A DNA stretch of 64,000 bases from Torymus aiolomorphi (lineage: Eukaryota; Arthropoda; Insecta; Hymenoptera; Torymidae). Below are positions 45,617 to 59,353 of this stretch, in pieces; the stretch's first letter is position 1; the number at the start of each line of letters is the position of its first letter. A model generated the notes under the pieces. That model made no database searches and had not been told where the DNA came from. It saw only the letters and a list, made by a program, of their open reading frames with translations. Made by a program: the position numbers and the translations under genes. The stretch lies in assembly GCA_036365515.1 (NCBI GenBank), contig CM070874.1, positions 245,886,930 through 245,950,929 of the forward strand. Reading direction: 5' to 3'.

Positions 45617-46660
45617 GCCTCTTAAATCTCTTGCTGATAATGACATATACGAAGTACAATTTGAAATGTGGGTGCAAACTGATCGCTGCTCAATAGTTTC
45701 ACAAACTATGAATACATGAATATTTAGATTTATTTTGTGAAAAATTGATGAAATTGAAAACTCATGATTACTTTGCCAAAAAACAGTTTCTTTTCATCAA
45801 AGATCTAAAGAAAAATCTATCAGACGGAGAATTCATAGTTTGTTTCGGTTTTGCAGAAAATTACGAATTTGTAATTCAAAATTCAGCTCAATCATTTCAC
45901 TGGAATAATAACCAAGCAACTATATTCACAGTTCTAATCTAATTGAAAAAAAATGATAAACTTGATCATAGGAGCTTAGCTATTATATCTAATAATCTCA
46001 ATCACGATACTGTTGCCGTTTATCAATGTCAAAAAATAATTATAAATTATTTGAAAACGGAATTTGAAACTAAAAAAATATATTATGTGTCTGATGGAAC
46101 AGGTCAATATTTCAAAAATAAAAACAATTTTTCAAATCTCCTTTTCCACGAGAAAGATTTCGGAATTCCAGCAGAGTGGCATTTTTATGCTACCGCACAT
46201 GGTAAAGACGCATGTGACGGAATCGGCGCTAATTTGAAACAAGGTGTAAGGCGTGCAAGTTTACAGCTTTCGTCAAATAATCACATTCTTACGGCAGAAG
46301 ATATTTATCATTGGGCAAAAGATTATTGTAAAGAGACTAGAGTATCCTTTAGCGAAAAAGCAAAGTATGAGACATCAGTATTAGAATTAAAGCCAAGATT
46401 TGATAACGCTGTAGCAATACCCGGTACGCTAAACTATCATGTATTTATTCCCACTGCAGAGAACACGCTGTAACTAAAATAAGTTTCACTTGCTTCCGAA
46501 TATGAAATCTTCCCGAAAATAAAAAAAGAAAAAAAATGTGCTGCGATCAAAAGGAAAGCCAAGGCAATTGTAGAAAAAAGATCAGCTATAAAGAAAATTA
46601 ACAATAGGAATGAAAAGATTGATAAAGGAAATTTAAAGAAAAAATCAACTTAAATATGAG
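45609..46660 (+). pseudogene. element B transposase-like gene, 3' fragment
   Basis: Continuation of the gene at 15143-15567. It reads MPLKSLADNDIYEV, MWVQTDRCSIVSQTMNT, then after a one-base shift near 45715 FCEKLMKLKTHDYFAKK, LSDGEFIVCFGFAENYEFV, QSFHWNNNQATI, an in-frame TAA at 45940, LDHRSLAIISNNLNHDTVAV, YYVSDGTGQYFKN, LFHEKDFGIPAEWHFYATAH, GKDACDGIGANL, ASLQLSSNNHILTAED. A stop at 46471 replaces a Gln of the homolog, and a Lys-rich tail continues to about 46654. The SDG and H-GK-CDG motifs are the family signature. It was already decayed, or has decayed since, but gives a clear template for the insertion. Confidence 0.85.
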
Positions 46661-48560
46661 TACTTCTATAAGAAGCTATAGTATAACATCAAATCAGCGC
46701 GCAGTTGCATAAATTCGGACCCGCGCGCTGGATTGTCACTGCCGTATCGTATTTACAGTTTAATACCTAAAAATGTCGAGAAAGGTCTTTTTTTACATTA
46801 CCAAAAAAACAGTGCTGAAGATATAAATTGGAGACACAACGTATTTTGACTTAAAAACATAAAATGTGTTATATCTCGAAAAATATCTTTTGTAATGCGT
46901 ACAGCAGTCGCGATTTAAACCTGCCTCGCGAAAGCAGTGAGCGCGCGCGCGCAACTCTGGCGCAGTCGAAATGAGGCACGCCCGCCAGCGCGCTGGCGCC
47001 CCGCGCGTATCAAATCCGTCTCGGAACGCGTAATATTCCCGTCATCCGTCGTGAAGGTGCTTGTTACTTATCCCAAGTCACGGTAGCCATCTTCGTGTAA
47101 GCTACCCTGCCGTCCACACCGTGGGTTGCTCTCCAGTTTTTTATCGCGTCCGCGCCATTTTTTGAGATGTTTGATATTTAAAATTTCAGTTTTTTTGAAA
47201 ATGACTTTCTTTGTTGTCGCAGAATATAACTATATTAAAATTGTTTTAATTTCTTTGTAATTTGGTGGAGATGTAGAGCTTGTATATTATTTATTAGAAA
47301 AGTTCTTAGGGTAAAAGAAATCGTTCATAAATTTCAGAGATATTTGAGGTTAAAACTATTTTAGCCCTCTTTTAAAATCGTAATTATTCGGAAACGCATT
47401 TATGTATACTAGAAAATGGAAATGATATGCGCTATGTCATAAAAACAGGGAAATGCGCCGATGCGCGCGTGTTGTATATCTGCTTTTGTTTTGTAATAGC
47501 CATTTATTATTTTTAAGGTTAGAACCTTTTCCTTACATCGGAAATTCCAGAAAGAGCACACAAATACGGTCAGGCATACTACTAGAGACAAGTACCCTAT
47601 GTGTGAAATTTCACAAAGAAAATATAATTTGAAGTAAAGGTTATTTAGAAATTTTTAGGAAAAGGTTCGACGATAATATTACAATCAATTATTTTATTTA
47701 TTTTACAGACATAATTAAAAAAAATCATACCCATTATTTTATTCACGTTTTATACATAATTTAAAAATTAATAATTTTTAATCTTCATAAATGAAATTAA
47801 TTATAATTATGTCATAAATTGTTGCATTATAAATTTTGTTATTACAAATTAATTGAAGGAATAAGCAAATTAAGTTTGAGGAAGCCACGGGCCAATGAAT
47901 TGGCAGCGGTTTTTTGTTTACAGTGTAATAATATTTGATACAAATGATATAAAATCAATATATGTTTTTATTGAAATGCAAATTGATAAATTTGTTTTAG
48001 CATTGCAAGACAAAGTGGGAAAATAAATATTTTTTTTATAAGGAAAATTAAACGTTAGATATCGTAGTTATTACTTACACTGTGTTGTTAATATTTATAT
48101 ATTACTTATAGCAAAATTCAAACGCGCTTCGCGCGTACTATTCTATTTTCATGGTCTGTGCACTATTTTTCACTATGATTTAGTTTTAGTTAGTATAAAT
48201 GATAAAAAAAAGATACATTTTTTCAGTAAAAAATTAAATATTTGTATTCTATTTTAATTATTTAGTAGTTCTACAAACACTTAAGTTTCAAAATTGGAAT
48301 CTAGTACATTTTCAATGTAAAACATTCAATTATTCGCGCTTTTTTCGAATATAACCCATCACATCGAGTCTTTAAATGAGGCACTACTTCAGGCTATCAT
48401 TTTTTTTGAGAGAGCAAAAAAGCGAACTTATAGTACTAAAGGAACACCTGAATTAAAGCATATAACGAACCACTTAAATTCATGTTAATCCTACAGCAAA
48501 TACAGAAATTAGACCTGTAAATATTCTACTGCTTTTAAATTTTTGTATTGAAAATTGTGA
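46661..48560. other. unassigned, with a GC-rich stretch at 46910-47150
   Basis: Probably includes the right end of element B. The GC-rich stretch has CG-repeats (GCGCGCGCGC) and CTGGCGCCCCGCGCG, similar in composition to the end of element A but not clearly alignable. The rest is AT-rich and featureless. Confidence 0.4.
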
Positions 48561-48562
48561 GT

Positions 48563-48716
48563 AAACTCTTACGCAAGAAATGATGTAAGAACTTATATAA
48601 GAACTTATTTAAGAACTTAGGTAATAACTTATATAAGGACTTGTAAGATCTTATGTAAGAACTTATATCGGAACTTATATCGGAACTTACACAAGAACTT
48701 ATACAAGATCTTGTAT
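48563..48716. repeat. degenerate 12-16-bp tandem repeat
   Basis: About ten variants of AAGAACTTATATAAG and its relatives (GGAACTTATATC, AAGATCTTGTA) run in tandem. The unit is itself nearly palindromic. Confidence 0.7.
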
Positions 48717-48916
48717 ATTATTTTCACTGCGGAACTTGCTTTCGGAGCGCCACCACGGCTCTGCGCCGTGCCCGTAGTCAGGTGCGCCATTTGTGCACCC
48801 CTCCACCGCGTGAGAGCGTATCGACATTGGCCCGCGCGGTGACTGTCAGCCCTCCGCGCTGTGCTGGCGTACAAGCCGCTGGACCGTGGCGATCATCTCA
48901 TTTTGCCGTGATCGCG

Positions 48917-49650
48917 GACGGGCGCACACTGGGGCCGAAAGGTTCAAAACCACCTAGAGGTCATAATTCTCCACCGAATTTGAAAATTTAAAAACAGGAA
49001 CTTTTGTGACAAAATACCAAAGACCGCTACGAAGCCTAATTTTGATAATATGAACCTATAAACCTACTTTATAACCTATAACCCCAAAATTTACACTTGT
49101 GATTCCCAAAAATGCTATAAAACTTCAATTTATAAGTCCTTGACACATGCTCTCTTAACCTTGATTCATAAAATTGGTCTACAGATTAAGTCTTGAGCCA
49201 TTCTGTCAGAAATAGTGTATATTTTTAGGATATACATTGTATGTGGTTTAAATAACATTTTTCTCTTTTTTATAGCTGATTTTGGCCTCAGAAGCCACTA
49301 GGTGTAAGACCCCCTTAAGACTTATGAGGTTAGGGCTTATAGGTTTAGAGTTTATGAGTGCATGACTTACTGGATCAAAGGTAAAGAGTTCACGAGTAAA
49401 GGGCTTACAAATTAAAGGTTTATCGTATTTTTGGGATTTGCAGGTCAAAAATTGAATTGATTGGTTGATGTGATAGGATTATATGACTTCCTAGATTTAT
49501 AGGTTAATTTTTTGGAAAATCAGGCTTCGTAGGGCTCTTCGATATTTGATAACGAATGTTCCTAAGCAAAAATTTTGAGATTCCGTTGAGAATTACGACC
49601 TCTAGGTGGTTTTGAACCAAAAAATCCGTATGGCCCCAGTGTGGGGCGGT
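48917..49650. mobile_element. diverged palindromic element
   Basis: CACTGGGGCC, GGTTCAAAACCACCTAGAGG, TAATTCTC and CTACGAAGCCT at 48928-49040 recur as complements at 49520-49640. The inner parts of the arms pair only loosely (CCCAAAAATRCKATAAA). GC-rich sequence flanks both sides. This looks like an old foldback MITE. No target duplication was identified. Confidence 0.55.
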
Positions 49651-49968
49651 CGGGTCGCGCGCGCGGCGGCCGGCAGCGCGGGCTCGCACATGCGGCCTGG
49701 TGGCATAGCGCGCGGGGCTAATAGAGCGCGAAGACGCTTTTATCGAAATTACTTTACTTACTTTTATCAGTTCTAATTGTGCTCTCGATAAGAGTAGACG
49801 TGTTTACATCGAGCTCCAGCCAAGTATGTAAATACTAGTTCAAGTGTGTTACTGTGTATAAGTGCGAACGTTAAAATCACTGATTTTCTCAATTTTGAAT
49901 ATAAATAGACATAAACTGCTAACCAAAATTCAAAATTTTATCTTTTTAATAAAAGTCAATCGGCTAAC

Positions 49969-51175
49969 ATGGCCGCTACTGAAAAAGTCACTTTGGCTTC
50001 GCCGATAAATACCGATAATAACGAAAAGTGGAACTCAGTTTATAAAAAACGACAAAGAAACAGCCCAGATGAAATAAAAGCTAATTTTAAAAAACGTCAA
50101 ACGCAAATCAGAGACTACTGGCTAAGTAATCCAGTGGTGACTCAAAACAATTATGAAAAACTAGAACTCGCAGAGGATGTAGTTCCTGCAGGAGAAAATA
50201 GTGAGAATTCTAGTAAAGCGAGTGCTCAAAAATCACCACCAATCTTCGTAAGCGGAGTGGAGAATATAGCACCTTTGAAAACCCTTCTCGATAAAATAGC
50301 TGAGAATAACTACACTTTGAAAATACTTTCTAATAACGAGGTGAAAATTCTACCAAACTCCTCAGAAAAATATCTTCCAATAGTAGAAGAGCTCAAGAAG
50401 AAAAAAACTGAATTTTACACATACCAGAGGAAGCAAGACAAAAGTTATAAAACTGTTTTAAGACACATACACCCGTCAGCTGATACTGGAGAAATACAAC
50501 AGGCAATAGAGGAACACGACCATAAAGTATTAAGAGTAACAAATATACGAGATCGATACACGCAAAAACCGTTACCCTTGTTCTTTGTAGAAATTCAACC
50601 CAATGATAACAATAAGGAAATATACAATATAGATAGATTATTGAATACAATCGTTAAATTTGAACCACGATATAAAAAAGAGATATACCTCAGTGTATTA
50701 AATGTCAAGGATTTGGTCACACCAAAAACTACTGCTACAGGAGTGCGGTATGCGTTAAATGTGCTGAAAAACATTTAACAAAAGACTGCTCGATAAAAGA
50801 AAAAATACAAGACGTTAAATGTGCAAACTGTGACGGTAATCATCCTGCTAGTTATAAAGGATGCATTGTTCGTAAGCAACTGCAACAAAAATTATTTCCT
50901 AAACTCAGAGAAAAACCGTAGTGCAAAACTCACAAAGTTATCCTCCAAATTTAAATAATTTTATTAAATCTAATATATCTTTCGCTCAAGCCACAAGCAG
51001 TCAACCAAAAAACATCATAACAGAATCTATACAAACAGAGACAGAATCCCAAATAATAACAAAAATAGCAGAAAAATCAAACACAAATAAACTCGAAGAA
51101 ATGATGCTTCAAATGATGACAAGAATAGATACAATGTTAAACCTTCTTACAAGTTTGATAAATAAAATTCAATAA
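49969..51175 (+). pseudogene. ORF1 (Gag-like, zinc-knuckle) of the non-LTR element
   Basis: Nucleic-acid-binding protein that packages the element RNA. The first 235 residues (from ATG at 49969) include a Lys-rich N-terminus and the LKIL-NNEVKILPNSSEKY region typical of the domain before the knuckles. A shift in the A-run near 50670 is required to read the knuckles CIKCQGFGH, CVKCAEKH and CANCDGNHPASYKGC. A second shift in the A-run near 50915 leads to the C-terminal part (50921-51175), a coiled-coil-like tail ending LLTSLINKIQ. Both shifts are in homopolymers. Confidence 0.88.
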
Positions 51176-53848
51176 TGAAATAAAAATAGCAGTCTGGAAT
51201 GCGAACGGTTTAGCACAAAGAAGTCTTGAATTAAAGAAGTTTCTAATCGAACATAATATTGACGTAATGTTAATATCAGAAACTCATTTTACATATAAAA
51301 ACTACTTGAAAATTCCAAACTATTTCATATATGATACAAAATGTCCTACTGGGAAAGCGCGCGGCGGAACTGCAATTATCATTAAATCTAATATTAAGCA
51401 TTATGAAAATGTAAAACACATGGATGATTATCTGCAAGCAACCAGCGTAACTCTGGAAGATGTAAAAGGATCAATCACTCTATCAGCAATATATTGCCCA
51501 CCTAAGCACATTATCAAAACAGAGATGTTTTCAAAATTCTTCGTAAGTCTTGGACACCGTTTCATTGCTGCCGGAGATTACAATGCTAAGCACCCATGGT
51601 GGGGGTCTAGATCTTCGGCTGGAACTCCACGAGGTAGACAGCTTTATGCAACTATGCAGTCACAGAATTTATTCCCGATTTCAACCGGAGAACCCACCTA
51701 CTGGCCTACTGATAAAAATAAGACGCCGGACCTCCTTGATTTTGCCGTAGTAAAAGGTATCAACCCCGACTGTCTCACAGCTACATCCTGCTTAGATCTT
51801 TCGTCAGACCACTCACCGATCATTATTTCTTTTAAACAACAACAACTTAAAATGAACCAAAAAACACCACATTTGTACAATAAAAATACTAACTGGGGAA
51901 AATACAAAGAATATCTAAATAATAATCTAAACTGCAACATCTCACTTAAATCTATAGATGAACTCGAAAATGCAATAGAAGAACTCAACATACAAATACA
52001 CAACGCCGCTAAAGAAGCTATCACATTATTTGAACATCCGGAAAAACAACAGCACATTGCTAAACACATACTTGAAAAAATACGTGAAAAGAGACAGTTA
52101 AGAAAAACTTGGCAAATTTATAGATCCAAACATATAAAAACTAAATTAAATAAATCAATTAAAGAATTAAAAACCTTGCTTATAGAAGAAAAAAATGTCG
52201 GCATCCAAAATTACTTACAAAACTTAACTGCAAATGAAGCAACTGAATATTCCCTCTGGAAAGCCACTAAAAAACTTAAACGTCCACTGCAACATATACC
52301 ACCAATCAGGAAATCTAATGGAGATTGGGCCAGAAGCGAAACGGAAAAAGCTGATACGTTTGCAAACTATCTCAGTGAAGTTTTCAAGCCAATAAATCGA
52401 GAAATTACCGAACCACAAGAAGAAGAATTGTTTAAACAAGAAGATCACCATGCCCAAGTTAGTCCTTCAATAAACATCAAAATTAAAGAAGTGCAAAAGA
52501 TAATCAAAGCCCTTAAGAACAAAAAATCACCTGGATACGACGGAATAAATGGCAAAATAATCAAGGAGTTACCACAGAAAGCGATCCGATTTCTTACTAT
52601 TATATTAAATGCAGTCTTTCGTTTGTGTTATTTTCCAAGCCAATGGAAAGTTGCACAAATAATATTAATAGAAAAATTAGGCAAATGTCCAGACCTCGTT
52701 ACGTCATATAGACCTATCAGTTTACTGCCAGCTATTTCAAAAATCTGCGAAAAACTTATTCTCAACAGACTCAATCCAATTATTCATTCCAAGAAGTTGA
52801 TTCCTGATCACCAATTTGGCTTCCGCAACTGTCATGCTACAATTGAACAAGTTAACCGATTAACTGTAAAAATACAAGAGACCTTCGAAAATAAACAGTA
52901 CTGCTCTGGAGCTTTTCTAGACGTTGCCCAAGCCTTTGACAAAGTATGGCACAAGGGATTACTCTATAAACTAAAGAAGTACTTTCCAAAAAATTTATAT
53001 AAACTATTAAAATCATATTTAACAGACAGAACATTTCAAGTAAAAATTAACCAAACCGTAACAAAACTGTTCCCTATAAACGCCGGAGTACCTCAAGGAA
53101 GCGTGCTAGGCCCTACTTTGTATCTGCTGTATACTTCTGATCTACCTACAATGCAAGAAATCACTACAGCAACATATGCAGATGATACAGCAATTCTCAC
53201 AAGTCATTCAAGTCCTGAAATAGCATCCGAAAAACTACAAAAATATTTAGATCTGATCAATATATGGTTTAAACAATGGAGAATTAAAGTCAATGAAACA
53301 AAATCAACTCATGTTACATTCACACTTTGTAAAAAGACTTGCCCCCACTCCTGCTAAATGATAAACCCATACCGCAAAGTGACAACGTTAAATATTTGGG
53401 AATACATCTGGATCGTCGCCTCACTTGGAGAAAACATATATGGACAAAACGAAAACAACTAAATCTCAAACTAAGAAAAATGTACTGGATACTAGGAAAT
53501 AAATCTGAGTTAAAACTTGAAAATAAAATACTTATATACAAAACTATTCTTAAACCAGTGTGGACTTACGGAATTCAACTCTGGGGATCTGCAGCAACTT
53601 CTAATATTGAAATACTCGAAAGATTTCAATCCAAAATACTTAGAAACATAGTGCATGCTCCTTGGTTTGTCACAAATGAAATCATTAGGAATGACTTGAA
53701 CATACGAACAGTCAAACAAGAAATAGAAGCACACTATAGTAGGTACAAGGAGAGACTAACAGAACATCCGAACCATCTGGCAGCAAATTTAATTGATGTA
53801 ATCCGATCCAGTACAAGACTTAAAAAATATCAAATTATTAATGTGTAG
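51162..53848 (+). pseudogene. ORF2 (endonuclease and reverse transcriptase) of the non-LTR element
   Basis: The frame opens at 51162, overlapping the ORF1 stop. There is no ATG before 51267, so the conserved start of the endonuclease (IKIAVWNANGL) would need another initiation mode. Apurinic-like endonuclease motifs: ISETHF, GDYNAKHPWWGS, SDHSPI. Reverse transcriptase motifs: KNKKSPGYDGI, YRPISLLPAISK, FGFRNCHAT, LDVAQAFDKVWH, GVPQGSVLGP and YADD at 53175-53186. A shift near 53335 separates the last domain (KYLGIHLDRRLTW, YGIQLWG). All catalytic motifs I could check are intact. Confidence 0.92.
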
Positions 53849-54081
53849 TTGTAAAATGTTCTGTATACTAACGTATCATTATATTATTATAATATTATAT
53901 TATCATAAATATTGTTCTCTTGTAAAAGCCTATATTTAAAGGATTTGTAACAGTATTAACCAGTGGGTCTAATACTCTCATGTTATTGTAAATACTTGTA
54001 TACTATTTACTTATTGTCAACTAGACAGATTGTAAATAAACACGGTTGAAAAAAAAAAAAAAAAAAAAAACTTACTTTTAT

Positions 54082-54556
54082 GAAATTACTTTCTCAAAGT
54101 TTTGACAATACTGTAGACTGAAGTTTATAATTATATGAAGCTAACTTGAATATTATTATTATAACATATGCAATAAAATTCTCAAAAACGCTGAAAAATG
54201 TTTCAAAGCACATTTAAAAAATGGTTTTTAAACATTTAGGTGCTATTAGGGTCTATATTTTTAACTAGAAAAATTGACAAAATTTAAAAAATAAGAGAAA
54301 AATAAAATACATAAGTGTAAAGGCCAAATCTTCCTATAAATATTACTATAGTAAATGCAGAAATGCGAGCTGGACAAATGGTCATAAACTCCAGACGGGA
54401 TAAGGGTTTCCCTGGCCTAATTATCTTTACACTTTCCACACGGCGATATATACCTTAAGATAGCGATTAATAGGTAAATATTCCAAAAATGGAAGTACAA
54501 CAGGACATTCGCCACCAAGACGGTTCTAGATTGGTAATTAAGGTTTATTATATGTT
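54082..54556. other. AT-rich spacer
   Basis: No gene or repeat recognised between the non-LTR element and the GC-rich LTR. Confidence 0.5.
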
Positions 54557-55971
<1,415 letters not shown>

Positions 55972-56431
55972 CTTAAAAATTCAGGAATTCAGTTATACGT
56001 AATAAAAACTATAAAGCGAAGGACGCTTGTAAAGAATATCAAGTTATTTATGTTTACCTATAATAGACAATAAGAAAATGAAATTTTTAAAATCGGAAAA
56101 TCACAATAAAACAAAAAAGAATACAATACTCAAACTCGCACATCCTAATCCCATACACTTCATGCCCTCACATGCTGAACTTTACACCCCGGTCCCACAA
56201 CCATACCCCACATCCCCCAGTCCCACACATCCTTATCCCACGCATGCTAATCCCATACACCCCAAACCCACACATCCTGAACCCTGAAAAATTTTTCTCA
56301 AGGGCAAAATGATTTTTTAACGTAAACTTTAAGATCGTTGAAGCTTCTGTTATAAATGTATTAACCTTACTTTTTGCGCTACCCAGAAACAACGACGTGG
56401 ACGTAGTAAGGATTATTTCCTTTGGGGTGCT

Positions 56432-56545
56432 TAATTGAAGTGAGTCCCCTTGCCTCTCACTGGTCGGGATGCTTGATTATAGCGAGTGCCCTTGCCTCTC
56501 ACTGTTCGAGGTACTTGATTATAGTGAGTCCCCTCGCCTCTCACT
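56432..56545. repeat. 42-bp minisatellite, left arm, three units
   Basis: Units like GTGCTTAATTGAAGTGAGTC with the CCTTGCCTCTCAC tail, related to the 40-bp units at 26611. The mirror array is at 58405-58585, about four units. Confidence 0.85.
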
Positions 56546-56564
56546 AACGTAAATAAATTTTTAT

Positions 56565-57629
56565 TTATCCTCGAAGCAAGTGTTCGAAATGACGACCATT
56601 TGCTTCAAGGCACATAGTCAAACGCCTTTGAAAATGGCGAACTGTGTTCTGCAAAGTTTGTCTGGGAATAGCAGCGCATGCTCGACGAATCCTATCCTGC
56701 ATATCTGCCCTTGTAGTGGGTTGTTGCTCAAAAACAGCATTTTTTAAATACCCCCATAAATAGAAATCTGGTGATGTAAGATCGGGTGAGCAAGCAGGCC
56801 AGTTAACCGGACCTCCTCGACCAATCCATCTGTTACCATAGTGCTCATTCAAAAAAGCCCTTACAATTCGAACGAAATGTGGTGCTGCGCCGTCCTGCTG
56901 GAGCCACAATCTTCATCGCGTTTCTAAATCAACATCTTCCATCAATCCAGGTAGTTCATCTCTTATTAGCATCAAATAGGTATGTTGATTTACATTTGCT
57001 TCAAAAAAAAAGGGCCAATCAAATATCCATTGATAATCCCGCACCATACCATAATACTCCAACGTTTTTGATGGTTTACAGTTCTGACCCAATGAGGATT
57101 CACATCAGACCAATAACGGCAATTATGCCTATTCAGTTCCCCATCACTTTGAAATTGTGCCTCATCAGAAAAAAGAACAAAATGAAAAAAGTCTGGATCA
57201 TTTTCTATCATTTGTAAACCCCATTGGCAAAACACAATACGCTGTTGGAAATGCTGAAACTGTAGCTCTTGAACCAAAGTAATATGATACGCGTGATGTT
57301 GAAGCACCTTCATAATCCTTAAAAAAAGTATTTCTTGGAATACCAATTTCCCTTTCGACTCGACGAGCGCTAATGTGTGGGTCAAGATGAATTATTGCAA
57401 GGATAGTTACAACTCGATTATCATTTTCATCATACTCATAGCGCCTACGTTGGCGAACCATGTGTCCACCACGAGCTTTTTGAGTTAAACGTCTGATAGC
57501 TCTATCGTCAGGATGTCGTCTATCAGGATAGCGTTCAGTATAAAGTCTTGCCGCACCACGATAATTATTTTGGCTTGCACCTAAAACCAAAATCATATCA
57601 ACGATCCCGTTGAGCGGATAGTCAGCCAT
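56565..57629 (-). pseudogene. DD41D Tc1/mariner transposase, frameshifted
   Basis: Three frames together give a near-complete transposase. N-terminal part (57198-57629): LVLGASQNNYRGAARLY and RHPDDRAIRRL, helix-turn-helix type. Middle (56990-57385): LFSDEAQFQSDGELNRHNC with the first Asp. C-terminal part (56565-56909): LQQDGAAPHF and SPDLTSPDFYLWG with the second and third Asp, 41 residues apart. It ends CLEANGRHFEHLLRG. At least two frameshifts inactivate it. It is clearly different in sequence from the transposase at 26836 but of the same group. Confidence 0.88.
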
Positions 57630-58044
57630 TTCAGAACCAGCTATTAATTACTATTAAATTTAAATAGTAAAATGGTATAAAAATATTAATAATTATAAGG
57701 CTCGCCCGGATACGGTCGCGCCTAAAAAGGAAAAGCGTTGGAAAATTAAGGTAACTTTAATTAACTAACTGTAATTGCCATAAATACTTCGTTTGTCACA
57801 CTTTTTTAATTTTAAAGTTTAAAATAAAATAATCGTTAAAACATTAAAGGTATTCAATTCAATAAAGCATTATTTCTTATTTTAATTGCAAATAAAACTA
57901 AAACTTCCTTTTATTCTTCTTTTGTTTTATGTAAATAATGTGAATTAATAGCGTTCGAATTTCAGAAATACTAATTTTGATAATGTAATCATTAAAAACA
58001 CATCTACGAAGAAAATAGGTTCCGTCAATGGTTCTTTTAAATTT

Positions 58045-58393
58045 ATTTTTCAGGTTCCAGCAGGATAGTGGAGCACCACATTTCACGCTCATAATAACAG
58101 CATTTTTTGATAAACACTTTAGTATTAGATGGATTGGTTGAGGAGGTCCGGTGAAATGACTTGCTTCTTCATCCCATACTTCACCATCAGACTTTTGTTT
58201 ATGGGGGTATTTGAAAAATGCTATTTTTGAGCAACAACCCACTACAAGAGCAGATATGAAGGATAGAATTCGTCGAGCATGCGCTGCCATTCCGAGACAA
58301 ACTTTGCAAAACACAGTTCGCCATTTTGAAAGGCGTTTGACTATGTGCCTTAAAGCAAATGATCGTAATTTCGAACACTTCCTTCGGGGTTAA
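58045..58393 (+). pseudogene. inverted C-terminal copy of the DD41D transposase
   Basis: Reads FQQDSGAPHFTLII, FSIRWIG, then after shifts DFCLWGYLKNAIFEQQ, TTRADMKDRIRRACAAIP and CLKANDRNFEHFLRG. It is a diverged copy of the C-terminal third of the gene at 56565, in opposite orientation. It contains stops and shifts. Confidence 0.85.
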
Positions 58394-58860
58394 ATAAAAA
58401 TTTATTTACATTAGCGAGAGGCGAGGGGAGTCACTATAATCAAGCACCCCGAACAGTGAGAGGCAAGGGGACTCACTATAATCAAGCACCTCGAACAGTA
58501 AGAGGCAAGGAGACTCACTATAATCAAGCACCCCGACCAGTGAGAGGCAAGGGCACTCACTTTAATTAAGCACCCCAAAGGAAACAATCCTTACTACGTC
58601 CACGTCGTTGTTTCTGGGTAGCGCAAAAAGTAAGGTTAATACATTTATAACAGAAGCTTCAACGATCTTAAAGTTTCCGTTAAAAAATCATTTTGCCCTT
58701 GAGAAAAATTTTTCAAGGTTCAGGATGTGTGAGATTAGGATGCGTCGGGTAGGGATGTGTGGGACTGGGGGGTGTGGGGTATGGTTATGGGACCGGGGTG
58801 TAACAGTTCAGCATGTGAGGGCATGAAGTGTGTGGGGTTAGGATGTGCGAGTTTGAGTTT

Positions 58861-59260
58861 TGTTTACTAGGATGTGTAAGTTTTGGGTGTGTGGGTTCCT
58901 CTATTAAGCCTACGATCAATTTGAACCAGCTTAGCCTGTGGTTCATGGAAAAAAAACGACTTTAAACGGACTTTTCTGAGTTTGACCTAGATTTGACCTT
59001 GAAATGACCTTGGAAAAAATTTCTCAATATGATTTTGAACATAAAATTTCCTGCTCTTTCCGAATCCGGGGTCAAAAGTAGGTGTTTCCATATGAAAAAA
59101 CCACTTTGACCTTGAAATAACCTCAAAGGTCAAGTTCAAGGTCAAAGACGTTAGCGCCCTTATATGGCCCCCTTTGTCCCCTATAACTTTTGTCTGAACC
59201 ATTTTTCTCTATCTGGCTTAGGTTCCGAGAAATCCGGGTGCGGCGATTAAAATGGGTACC

Positions 59261-59263
<3 letters not shown>
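58861..59263. other. continuation of the DD41D right arm, then unassigned
   Basis: 58980-59150 contains GACCTTGAAATGACC and CCTTGAAATAACCTCAAAGG, motifs shared with the terminal repeats of the element at 25862. No end sequence or TA boundary could be identified. Confidence 0.45.

Positions 59264-59350
<87 letters not shown>
59264..59350. repeat. (TA)n microsatellite, about 86 bp
   Basis: Uninterrupted TA dinucleotides. Short open frames reading IYIYIY are artefacts. Confidence 0.95.

Positions 59351-59353
<3 letters not shown>

Larger units (their letters stand above)
49768..54069 (+). mobile_element. full-length jockey-type non-LTR retrotransposon
   Basis: Starts CAGTTCTAAT and ends in about 21 A. 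It is flanked by a perfect 12-bp duplication, ACTTACTTTTAT (49756-49767 and 54070-54081, the first A shared with the tail). A 200-bp 5' untranslated region precedes ORF1. ORF2 follows with a short overlap, and AATAAA is at 54035-54040. The perfect duplication and long A-tail indicate a fairly recent insertion. Yet three frameshifts interrupt the genes, so the copy should be inactive unless they are sequencing errors in A-runs. Confidence 0.92.
56120..58860. mobile_element. second DD41D element with inverted transposase copies
   Basis: The arms 56120-56560 and 58400-58860 are inverted copies. They share ACAACGACGTGGACGTAGTA, GCGCTACCCAGAAACAACG, the 42-bp minisatellite and CCCACA-type pyrimidine-rich sequence. 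Each arm includes the 3' end of a transposase gene pointing outward. The right side continues to about 59130 with GACCTTGAAATAACCTCAA motifs that also occur in the terminal repeats of the element at 25862-28853. The left end seems truncated. No TA-flanked ends were found. Confidence 0.75.
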
